41,803 nucleotides of DNA from Chara braunii. Taxonomy: Eukaryota > Streptophyta > Charophyceae > Charales > Characeae. Shown in pieces: positions 11,601 through 24,300 of this stretch. Every line of letters starts with the position of its first letter. Position 1 is the first letter of the stretch. The position numbers and the translations under genes are program-made. A model generated the notes under the pieces. It searched no databases, was not told where the DNA came from, and saw nothing but the letters and a program-made list of their open reading frames with translations. The stretch spans positions 368,319 to 410,121 of the forward strand of contig BFEA01000417.1 in assembly GCA_003427395.1 (NCBI GenBank), read 5' to 3'.

Positions 11601-13967
11601 TTGAGATGCCTATTTTTGGCCGAGTACATGAGATAATCGACGACGACAAGTTGTTTATCTCTCGTTGTTGTGTTGGTGGTGGTTGTGTTCCCCGTTGCTT
11701 GATAATAGGCGGAGCCGGGGCAACCCGATTTCGTGGCGCAGGTCGCGGAGATATTTGAGACGGATGATGGAGACGGCTGGTTTACTGCTCGCTGGTTCTA
11801 TCGTGCGCATGAAACGGTACGTCAAACGTCGAATCATATAGCTCTCCGAGTTGTTCTCACGTTTTGTTTTTCTTGGTTTCTGTGTGGAACAATGCTCCGC
11901 GTTCTTGTTTACTTCCTCTGTAGTTCTGCTGCTGTCATTATGCAAGTAAGAAAAGAAAAGCATCGGCAACAACTTGGTCATCTTCGTAGGACATTGATTA
12001 CACAGGCTTTCATCGCCACGTCTTCTAATTGCTTGAGACCGGTCGCACATTCCTCGCGTTTCGACAGGTCTTCTGCAGTCATCCTCAGGAGGCTACCCAC
12101 TTACTTATCCTATTAGCTCGATTCGTCTCACTATCCATCTTTGATTCCCACAACATTTAACATGCACGCTCTATGGACATGTCTTATTGTTCGTTCTGTG
12201 TCTCCTCTTGTGCTGTTCTGGCGGCTGAACGCGGAAATTTTGCTCTCAATTCGAAATGAAGGAGAGCGCTGTCTCGTTGTTTTATTGCCACTTCGAGGCC
12301 CGATTCGAAGAATGGAGCTTCCTGCAAGGGGTCTGGCGGGTTTCGTTTTGGCTTTTCTATTCTTCTTCCCCCAAACGTTGGCCCAGGGCATGCGCTATCC
12401 CGCTGAAGTGTATTGCATTCTCTTATCCTCCAGGAAAATCATGCTAAGAACAATGTGGTAAGGAATGGAACATGTGCGCAGGATGGATTCCCCCCCTGTA
12501 ATAATATGATTGAATGGCCAATGGGGAACACTCTACAAGAAGGAAAAGCAACGGGAGAGGGCTGGCTCCTGAACAAGAGAAACGTAAATCGTCGTGCTCC
12601 TTGAATTCAGAACGCGCTCATTTCCCGTGAACTGTGCAAGAAGTGTACAATTATGTGTCTATTTCTGAACAATATGTGGGATGTTTCTCCGTGTGCAGAC
12701 AATGGGCCATGTTGGCAATATGTTCATCAGCCCCAAAAGAGTCTTCATTTCCAATGAGCTCATGGAGAATCCGCTGCGGTGCATCACCGGGAAAACGAAC
12801 GTCGTATTCTGGAAGTCCGAGGTTCGTCAGCAATCTGTTCCGCTTATTCTGAAGGTTTCTTAGTTCATTTCCTGGATGATCTAAGTGGTATTCTCTTCTT
12901 TGTTGAACTGAGCGAGTAAATTTTGGTCTTATGCATGACCAAGTGCAGTGTTTGTTATAGAAATTGAGTGCATGACCAAGTGCATGACCAAGTCTGTTCC
13001 ACGATTCGTATGCATTCGTAGGAATCACAGATATGTTCATAAAGTAACACTTGAATTGTTTGGAAAATAATTGGTATCCAAAACAAAGCTGCAAAATGAG
13101 CATTTTTGGTTTGGTTGGAAGCTAGTTGATTGCGTCCAAATCTCACGGCTTTTCCCAAAAGTGTGACCTTTCGGACTTTGCGGCTGTGAATGAGGTCGGC
13201 TACCCACTTGTCTGGTTTAATTCATATTGTGAAAATCACTTTTTCAATGCTAGTGACATGTCTGTCGCTTGCTCGCCTTCTTGTTTCCGTGTGAACTCTG
13301 TCGTCGAGAGGTTTGTTTTCACTTCGTGACCACGGCCAGCTTCAGTGCACATGTATGTGAAAATGTCCACTACATTCCACGTTGTCCTGCAGTCCGAAGT
13401 CCGTGGCAACGACACCTCAGCACAGCCCACTAATCGTGAGCTTGGCTTTTATTTCTTGAGCGACAACTGCCAGCTCTCCCTACCATGGTCCTATCTAACG
13501 TGTATCCAGCGAGTCTTAGTGCCTGTGCTGTCTCCGCGTGAACTGCGGGTTTATATCGTTCATCCGATATTCATGACTGAAATCTGTCGTGCTCGTCTTA
13601 TTATGGACCGCGCTAATTTGTAACAGGCTCCCCATTTCTTCTTGCAACGTGCCATCTAGTTAAAAATTTTCTGTTCCTGTCCCGGTCAAATTTATTCCCT
13701 CCTGAAATGAGTGCTGGTGTGTGCATGGCGCTTGTCAAGTCACCCCTGCATGGGGGCTCCGTAATTGCCGGCATTTGCTCTTCATGCAGTTGTGTATCCG
13801 TTTGGTGTATGAGTTCTCTTCGATTGAAAGGTTTTACAGGTCGAAATTCATCCCCCTTTGTTTAGTGGACAATCTTCTGTCTAGTGGGCGCGAAATGCGT
13901 CCTGATGATCATGACTGTGCATCCTGCCAGAGTGCATGTTTCATATGTGTGTGTGTGTGTGTGTGTG

Positions 13968-14022
<55 letters not shown>

Positions 14023-14035
14023 GATAGATAGATAG

Positions 14036-14090
<55 letters not shown>

Positions 14091-14091
14091 N

Positions 14092-14174
<83 letters not shown>

Positions 14175-15296
14175 TGAAGCGAGGACTGCTGTTGTCTGAA
14201 ATGTGCAGTGGAGCTGGAAGGGTAAATTGGACTTACCACTGTGTGATTACTACTGCGATATGGCGTACAATTCCGCGTACTCTTCCTTCGTCGACTTGAA
14301 GCCTGGTGAGTTTATAATTGCTAGAAATTGCAATGCTTGTACTAGAAACCATGAATAGCACCGGTACCCCACAGAACCCAAACACGAATATGAAGAGCAA
14401 ATGGACGTTTTTAGGTTCATGCGGACCAGGACTTCTCAGGTTTTGGTTTGGTAAGCAAATCGCCCCAAGTAAGGAATAATTCATAGGGAGCAATCATGGG
14501 GGGCTTCGATCTTTGGTCTGTTTTTTCGTTGTTGCGTGAAAATGAAGGGTGCTGTGATGTAAAAAAGCAAGGTTTTGATGTTGTTATGTTTGCACTCACG
14601 ACTATGTCTAATCATTGAATTGAAGGCCTTGAACCGTTTAGATGTGATGGCTTTTTTTGTATTTTCCCACGCGGTCGTTTGTAATGCTTTTTCTTCTTAT
14701 CGTCTTTTTTGATACATGTCTGCATATGCAGGCCAACATCGCCAATTTATGTTTGGAGTGCAGTTTCCGGTGATTTGCATTCTACTTTTCCCTGCTTAAC
14801 GTGACTGTTACTGATGCATCTCTTTTTAGTAGTTGATCTGCACTGTATTCAGTCTTTCTTGTGGTCAAGTTTACCTCTGCGTTTGTTTGCAGCGATGCCA
14901 TTGCATGCCGCGGGATCGAATACTTCGTTATTCATTGCAATGTATTTGTAGAGTACACCATTCAGCTAACAGCCACGTACTGTACGGCCAATCGTTACCT
15001 TGCCGATCTGCCTCCCTTTTGACGGTTGACAGGGGTGGTGGGCTGTATGGATAGAGATAGATAGACAGACGGTGGTAGGTTGATAGATAGGTGGATGGTG
15101 GGGGTAGATAGAGATATAGATAGATAGATAGGTAGATAAACAGATAGATATATGGGGGGGGCGTAGATGGATAGATGGATAGATGGATAGATGGATAGAC
15201 CCGGCGGGGGGAGAGGGGGGGGCGGGGGGGATGGGGTTAAAGAGAGATATATAGATACATAGATACGTAGATAAACAAATAGATATATGGGGGGGC

Positions 15297-15342
<46 letters not shown>

Positions 15343-18300
15343 CGGGGGGGGTAGATAGATAGATAGGTAGATAGAGAGATAGAGATGGATAGAGAGATAG
15401 GTAGATAGAGATAGAGAGATAGACTGATAGAAAGAGAGAAAGAGGGGGAAAGGTAGATAGATGGAAATATAGATAGAGAGATAGAGAGAGATATAGCTAG
15501 AAACGTAAGGGATATATAAAAACCTGGATAAAACATATAGATGGGTGTAAGATAGTACGGTAGGTAGACGGAATGGCAGATGGAATGACAGATGGAATGA
15601 CAGATGGAATGACAGATGGGATGGCAGATGGAACGACAGATGGAACGATAGATGAACGACATATGGAATGGCAAATAGAATGGCCGATGGAATGAGAGAT
15701 TGGACGGCAGATGGAATGGCAGATTGAATGTCAGATGGAACGACAGATGGAACGACAGATGGAACCGCAGTAGAGGTCCAAAAGGTAGATGGAACGACAG
15801 AAAAAACGGCAGATGGAAAGACAGATCGAATGGCAGATGGGAAGGCATACCCAGATGGATTGGTATGCGGACAATGCTTATCTATGCTTTGTGCTTCTGC
15901 ATAGCACAGCTTATCTTCTCTGTCTCTCATGTCCCCCTGTTTGATGGAGCAGAATCAGACTCGTGTGAGGTAACTGATAAGGCGCAATCTGGAGATGACC
16001 TTGTGGAGATTGACGAAACAATGTTCAACAATGCGGTGACCCCGGGTAATTTCGAAGAGGCTCTACCAGGCGGAAGTTGCAACGGGAGTGATAACAGCTG
16101 TGTTATTATGCAATCTCCTGACCAAATTTCTTCTCCGGCGAAGATGGACAACAGTTCAGGTGAGAACCATCCACTCACGATTGTCGTCGTCTTCCGTTTT
16201 CCAAACTCTCAGTTTCGTGAAGGTTTGCCGATGACAAACGGCCCACGTAGCCTACTGGAAAATCTCAAAGATCCATTGTAGGGTTAATAGCGAGAGAGGC
16301 CCTGGTGATGGAAAAAGGAAGGTTGGTGGTGGGAATGGTTATCGAGTGTCCTTGGGCACCGATCAGTATATGGATGAGCATTGAATCGCGAAAGTGGAGC
16401 CTTTTATATAGTGATTGCGTGTCCCAACCTCAACCACTGGTGGGAATCATTCTGGAGTTTTCAACGTTTTCGCCTGCTGACATATCTGTTCTTCTCCGCT
16501 CACTGTTCTTTGTTTTCCTGAGGCAGAGCAGAAAGCTGAGAGCAGAACTGTAAGGAGCCAGCCATCAGGTCAGGTTACCAGCGCTCAGAAATCGTCAGGA
16601 CGGAAAACCAAGTGGCGAGCTGTGGAGTCCGGAATTTGTTCAGACGCAGACGGCCGAAGGACGCTCGCCCTGTTGGACCTCTACTGTGGTTGCGGTGCAA
16701 TGTCAACTGGTCTGGGCTATGGCGTGCGCTCAGCTGGGCTGAAGCTAGAGACGGTAACATACTATACGCTTCTTTGTCTGTGCTGTCTTCTACGACCGAT
16801 TTCCCCTCTTCACGTTTTTTTAGGGTTTCTATATCGCATGCAGCCTAGGTTTCTCGTTTGGGCTCCACCGTCCCCCTTCCCCCCCTGTTTTGGGACTGAC
16901 TATCCCTTCTATACACAATGCGTGTGCTTCTGCATCTTCCCCTTCTCATTCTTCCTGCCCTCCTATGCCCTGCTTGGCATATCTGGGCTTTCGCTTCATC
17001 TCTGAGGGCGCTGTTGCATCTCCAGGTCCCTGCCGAACTGCTCCTGCCATCACGAATCTTGCGATGCCATGTGCTTGTGTCCTCTCCTCAAGGTTTGTCT
17101 GGTCTCTTTACGATCCTCATTCTCCCGTCGCAGGGGCAAGAGGGTGGCTTCATGCTAGCAGGGGTGTAGGCGGAAGTCCTCCTTAGACCCGGGGTTTCAA
17201 TCAGCCTGGTTGGCAGCCCAGTGCATCCACGTTCTGTCCTTCGCCATCTGGTTGAATGCGCTCTTTTCATCCATCCATTTATTTTGTAAATGGGGAAGAT
17301 TGGCCCTTGACCTGCATCGATCGCCTCATGTTCATGCATCTTGCCGTGTTATTTGCGTTGATCATGTATAGGTGTGGTGGTCGTGCCCATCAAGCGACAG
17401 AGCTGATTGTGTTAGGAGACGATGTATCTTTATTTGCGTTTGCAATTGTGTTAGGCGTGGACGAACTCCTTGTTATGCTTTGCTATGCATGTCTCCCGTC
17501 CTAGTTTTGTGTTCCCCTTGCTCATGCACTATGAAGCTCTTGCATCCACTGAACAACAGCTCATTGCACGAATATTTGGATTTTTTCCCCTGCCAACCAC
17601 CACGACTCTTCTTGGGCTCACCGTTGTGACTTATGTCAGGGCTGTGGAGGTATAGAGGCTTCACCCTTAGCACCATTGTTTAGAGCCTCCAAAATCGCAT
17701 CTTTTTCAAGGATGCCGTAAATGCCCTCCGTTAATTTCTGGCTATTGGGCCACATATGAGGACATTTGGTCATACTTGCAGTTCTTATAAACAAGGCTCG
17801 GAAAGGGTCGAACCTGTTGACTGAGAGCCAATTTTCTGGACACATTTGGTCTATCACCCTATGAACCTGTTGATGTGCTTCCATCTGTGGCGTTTTTGTG
17901 TTTTTTTTTTGAACAACACCCCCTGCATTGCTAGTGCTGCTGATAAAAGCAGGCACCACTAGCATCCGGGGAGAGGCTCCATCTATTGGTGGGGAGCGTC
18001 ACCTTCTGGAAAACGGGTCACGGTACTTTCCTGATTTTTTCTGCGCTCAAATTGCTGTGTTTGGTGGTGGGTGATTGCGTTTTGCAGAAATGGGCGGTGG
18101 ATCTCAACAGGGAAGCTTGCGAAAGCATCCGTTACAACCATCCTAACACAGAGGTGAGGCTGCTTTGGCCTGATCTAGACCTGGGGAACTAGAGTGACCT
18201 GTCCCAAGTCAGTCGTCCACAATGCTCACTTTTCCCGTGTTTTTTTTTTTGCTGTCATGCTTTTCTCTCCCGAGTCTCCTGAGCCTTGATCGTCTTACAT

Positions 18301-21300
18301 TTCATGGAACATGCGGATATGTTTTCCCATCAGTTTGTGCATGCTTTTCACTGTTTCTTCCTTTTTAGAATCCTGGTGGGATTTCCCGTGGGAGCTTGGT
18401 TATCCTGTTTGAACTTAAACTTGACGGTTTGCATGCCGTTGGATGCCGAGTTTAGGTCTGAAAATCGGAGTCATTGTTTGCCATGGCGTGAGATCGAGAA
18501 CGCGCATCTCTTTTTCAATTGGTTCTGCAAGCTGTGAAGCAGTTTTGGATGTTTGGGAAGGATGAACGGATCTGCCAATCGCACTGATAGTGCGTAATAA
18601 GATAACCCATAAGGTTGTCCTTGCCTCTTTGAAAGAGACATTGACTGGTGTCCATGCACTGCTGAATGGCAAAATGTTCTTTGCACAGGTTCGCAACGAG
18701 GATGTAGGGGATTTCCTGGGACTTCTTAAGGCATGGGAAAAGCTGTCCGAGAAGTATAGTGAGTCTTCTCCAGTGGAGCAAAAGCCAGAGCCGGTTAAAC
18801 AGAACGAAGCAAAGAGTGCCAAGAAACAGTCGTCCGGAGCTAAGAAGGGTGGCAAGAGGCGCAGCGCCAGATTGACAATAGAGGAGGATGACAGCGATAC
18901 TGAGCCCTCAGACGAGGAGTACGAGGTGGAGAAGGTGGTTGACATTCGATGGGCGGGAAGCCCTGACAACCACCTTGAGTACAAGGTATGTACCCAACCA
19001 TTCTCTACCTAGTCACCATACATTTCTTCCCATGGGTTGAGAAGCTGCCAACGAGGCCCTGAAAGCCACAGACATTGTCTGCCCATCTATGGACAGATAG
19101 ATGTATGGCCGTTTCGTCTCAGGATAAAGTGATGGTGCGGGACGCTTTCTGTTGTTCCTTAGTTTCGCAAGGGTGCTCTTGCTGGATTTTGTGATTATGC
19201 CAGTGTGGCTGCCACGTATGAATCGATGGTCCTAACGCATTGATGTCTTTGGTACCAGAAATGTTGTTGGATTCCATGTGTCTGTTCATGAATGACAATT
19301 AATGATGGTGATGTTCTTATGGTTGTGCTGATGAAATAGATCCGCTGGGTTGGATACGACGAAGATGAAGATACGTGGGAGACGGACGATGCACTCGAGT
19401 ATGCCTCCGCTCTCATCTTCCTTGGACTGCCTCACATGCTCGCTCCGCTCTGCGGGATAATCTCTCTTCTTTACTTGCTCTTGCTATGCCTATCTCAGTT
19501 TCGGCTATTCTTTACTTGCTCTTGCTATGCCTATCTCAGTTTCGGCTATGTGTGTCTCTCTCTCTCCTTCCCAGGCCTTTTCTGTCTGCCTTCTCTCTCT
19601 GTGCGTGTTATTTGCTCCATAACTCGTGCATGCTAATGACACATTCTGTTGATTCCCTTCCTCGCTACTCGTCCTCTCCACCCACCCTGCCCTCCCAATT
19701 TGTCAGCAAAAGAAATATTCATCCAAACTTGGCACTATCTCTTCCGTCTGTAACTGCCTTCTGTTTTTTGTTTGCCTGACTGTCAGGTGATTGTAGGCGC
19801 ATACTACCTTTGGCTGTCAGATGTTGGCCACATGATACACTCGAATCAGTGCCTAGAAGCGTTGGGACAGAGGGCAATCCCGTCTGTCCCAAGGGCACAA
19901 CTGGAGGGAAGCAATTACAATGTTCTCTGGTAAAAGAGTGCAGAATAAGAACGGAAAGCATTAAAAAATGGAAGCCACTATTGTGCTTTCAGCTTCGTAT
20001 TTGTAATCTATTGTGAATCCTGTTATGTTGCCTTGCGCGTTTGTGTTCTGCCCGGAATGTCTGCATGCCTTTTTGGTCTCTCCAGCTGCTGGGAATGGAA
20101 GCAGCAGTCTTTAGTCATTTATTAAGCTTGGAACTCGACGTCTTTTTAGCAGCTACTGCCGTTTAGTATATTGCAGCCTTCTTGTTTCTCTGCCTCTTCC
20201 TTTTGTTTTCTGTTACTTGGAATGCCAGGGTGAATTGGTGTTATGGCTCGAGCCACTAGTGGCGAACCAATGTCTCCGCATGTGTGAGGCAGTGACTACC
20301 TGACTGATTGCGGGATCAACCATTTACAGGTGCAGGGATGACCGTATGGAAACGAAGGGCAGCGGAGAAGAGTAGAAGCGGGTGGGCACGTGCTTGTCGA
20401 TATCTCAATTCCGTCAACTCCGGGAGCGAAAGGGGACGGATGTCTAACTTGGACGTAATTGACTTGATTGGCACTTAGCTTGTCAATACGGAGAAGAATG
20501 TTATACAGGTTGTGTGCTCGTTTGATCTGTTGATTCTATTTTATGTTGCCTCTTCTGCCTTTCTGTCCAGGAATGCACAAGAGAAAGTGCGCGAGTTCAT
20601 TCTGCTGTCTAAAGCAGAGAAACGGCTTCCTCTTCCGGTAAGTATCATACACAGACCAGTCTCCCGTTGCCTTCATTTCTCCACCTTTGTGCTGCTCGTT
20701 CCCTCATGTTTGTTGACCAGCTTGGTTTTCCATTGTCCTTTGATCGCCGGGTTATTGATGAACTGCCTTGGGTTCGTTCGGTGGTTACTGGGTTGGTTAC
20801 AGTGAATTTGCTTGCGGCCTTAACATGCCCTCTAGCAGTGTTTCATCTGCTTGAGCCCTTATTATTGCATAATCAGTGTAACGCAAGCGTTCCACCATTT
20901 GCTTCATGTGCTAATTTGGCTCTTGCTCTCGTTCTCTGTCTTGCATTGTCTTTCAGGGGGATGTTGATGTGATCTGCGGAGGCCCACCCTGCCAGGGTGT
21001 GAGTGGATTCAACCGCTTCCGGAACTATGCGGCACCTTTGGAGGACCCGAAAAATCAGCAGATGGCAGTATTCATGGACGTTGTCGAGTTCTTACGTCCA
21101 CGCTATGTTCTGATGGAGAATGTGGTGGACATTCTGAAGTTCAGCTCTGGTTTTCTTGGCAGATATGCACTCACAAGGCTTGTTGACATGCATTACCAGG
21201 TATTCACATGCCCTCTGCTCACTTTGATTCCGTGTAATGTCCCAACTCATTCCAGTGGCAGCCAACCAACGCCTTCGTGTGTTTGTGAAAATCATTCGTA

Positions 21301-24300
21301 CTTGATTATATAAAATCCTGTGTTTTTTAGTTGTTGCAACAAGACAAGGAATGGTCAAATGGCGATTTCTGTTCCTTTCCTGTCCTCACTCAGTTTTCTT
21401 GCTCGTCTTGTTTTGCAGGCACGGCTTGGTGTCATGGTTGCTGGGTGTTATGGAGTACCTCAGTACCGTGCACGTGTATTTATTTGGGGCGCTATTCCGA
21501 GTGAGGTAGGGATGCGGCTTCTTATCAATCCGATTCCTTGGTTTGCATTAATTGGTTCTTATTATGTAATCCTCTCCTCATGTAGATTGCCTTCTCTGTT
21601 CCCTTCCTCTCCTTGCTCCTTTTGCTTGGTATCTGGCAGTGTTTACTGTCCTTGTCGGTGATGACTGTGAATGTCTGTGGAGGAATCGATTTCCCTTCTG
21701 AAGGCATCGCTAGTGAACAGCACCTGAGGAGTGAGGAATGCCATGAGATTGACTGACTAGTTTCTCAATATACGCATGTTTGGGATTCTCCTCGACTGGA
21801 GTTTTCAGTAAAATGTGACATCAAGCTTTTAGTTTTATGTTTTACAGATTCAGCACAGATGACACGAGTAAGTGGTGTCATGAATGGGCCGTTTCTGTAA
21901 GAGGATTTCCTTCGTCTGAGCTTGAAACAGACTCGATATTTGTCCCGAACTAGTGCTGTGGAGGCCAACCGAGAGGATGGATAATTGCTTCTGAGACAGG
22001 GTGTCTTTGGTGAATATTAAGTCAATGATCATCCGGTTTGACTGTTCAAGGATGAAAGATGGTATTACCAAAAAAAACAACTATCCAGGGTTACATACAA
22101 ATCTCACTTATGCTGAAAACGTTGTCCATGCTCTTCACGGGTAATGGCCTTGTTATCTTCTCTTACCACTCCACTGCCATGGAAAGGGTCAGGTTTTGAT
22201 TCCGTGCCGGACGCTGGAAAGTGATTATGGGTCTTTTTTGACTAGCTAGAATTGATAGTTCTGAGCTTTTTTTTTGTTTTGTCTGGTGTGTTCCGTGGAT
22301 GTTCTGGGATTCTACAGGTGTTACCAGCCTATCCACTCCCAACGCATGACGTTGTTGCGAGAGGAAACACTCCGGCCAACTGGGAGGTGAGAGCGCCAAC
22401 GTCTGTTCCCCCTTTTCCTTTCCGATGGTCATGACTCCCTTTTTCTTTTTTCATTTGTGTTTTTTCAGAGTTAGTTTTGCAGTTGCTGCATTGACCGTGG
22501 TGAGTATTGTTGCTGTAGGTGCTATGTGTGTCGCGGGTATTGCCTGCTGCTCATTATGTTTCGTCCTTCGCTTGTGTTGTTTTGGGAATCAGGAGTGTGT
22601 CGTTGCTTATACGGAAACTGAGAAGGTCAAGCTGAAAGATCGGCTGGTTTTGGCAGATGCTATAACTGATCTTCCCCCGGTAAGGGATTGTCGCCTATCA
22701 CTCCCCATGAGAACCTGTCACCGACCTCTGTGCTTTCTATTTCTAGAGCTGAAAGCAGGTTATGAGAAAGTAAGTTGAGACAAACAACGGGCTGCAGTCT
22801 GTTGGTTGCCGCAGATGGATGAGGGTTCCTTCTTTTTCTTATGTTCCTGTAGATGGCGCTTGGCTGGGCACGACCTCACCTTTTTCTTGCTGATTTATTT
22901 TGTCCACTTAGATGTGTTTCTTACCAATCTTGCCTCCCTTCATACAGGTCAAAAACCATGAACGGCGAGATGAAATGCCGTATGCAAGCGACCCAAAGAC
23001 GGAGTTCCAGCAGCTATTGAGGCAACCCCGTCCAGGTTCGCTGCACATTCCACACCACCGCCCTTTCTTTTCTCTCTTTTCTTAAATGTGTTACTTTTGT
23101 GTACTTTGCAAATCTTTGCCAGGATGCATCAGAGATTGCGGCCAGAAGATTGAATGCGTCTGTAGAACAAGTTGTTAGAGTTTACTGAATCTCACGTGGG
23201 GTCTTCGAAGTACGGGAACTGAGAAATGAAAACATCATTCATCAGCTGACGGATGAACTCTGCTTTGCTTTCACTGTACACCCTTGGATTCTCGCAGGTT
23301 CAGATGACAAGGTCCACTCTCTGCTCTATGATCATAGACCACTTGAAATGAACGACGACGATTATGCACGTAGTTGCAAAATACCAAGGAAGAAGGTAAG
23401 CTTTCAAAACGCTCTAGATCCTCCTTTTTCTTGTCAGTCTGTACACCGAAGGAGCCTAACATGGTGTATGATCTTGTTGAACATGGGAGAGATGTTCAAT
23501 CAACCAAGAACCAGTCTTAAAGAGTGAGCGAAAGCGAAGAGGGGGAGGAGGGGTGGGGGAGAGAAGGAGATTTCACTGGATTCAGGGTTGGAGTACTCAT
23601 GCAGTAGCAGGAGAGGCACTGTGTGCTGAGGAAGGAGGGTGTAAACAGTTGGCGTGAAACTGTAGGTCTGGTACCGAAACAGCATGGTCATCGTTTGGGC
23701 AGCATCTTCCTTACATGCTGAAGAACAGGAGGAACCAAGTGATGGGTGCAATACTTCCATGATGATGATGGTGGTTGAAGCAGTGACGAAGCTGCATGAT
23801 ATTTTGTTTCCTTTCCAATGAAGCTGCCACTTGCTGAACAGCATACACGATAGAGCATGCCAGAACCGGCTTGTGGATCTGCTGAGCAGGCACACCTCGT
23901 GAAACCAGGAACGGTCACAATCATACGGTAGAGGGTCTGGGTTGCTGCAACAACATACTCCCAAGAACATATCGCTCGTAGTGCAGTATTGTGAAGGGAC
24001 ATGTCAAAGGCAAGTTCAAGCATGACGTGAAAGACTAGCTTGCCCCTGCAACAACATACTGCCAAGGAATTACCTAGGCTACTACATTTGTTTTCTGTAA
24101 TCTGCAAATGTAATTTCCTTGCCGAAGATGGAGCCAATGCCCAGCCTTTCGGTGAGTCCACCCAGAGACACTGATATAACAGGGCAAGCTAACTGGAAGT
24201 GTTTTCTATGTTTTGCTGCTTGGTGTTTACGTGCTGCAGGGTGCAAACTTCCGTGATCTAGAAGGTGTGGAGACATTGCCAGACGGAACATGCAGACTAA

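Noticed and set aside
14995-15930. 311-codon minus-strand frame rich in Ser, Leu, Ile and Tyr
   Set aside because: Translation of GATA microsatellite and the 12-bp minisatellite; repeats whose period keeps frames open, not a gene.
18415-18984. 189-codon minus-strand frame
   Set aside because: It is the antisense shadow of CMT exon 10 and its flanks; the + strand carries clear chromodomain coding sequence.
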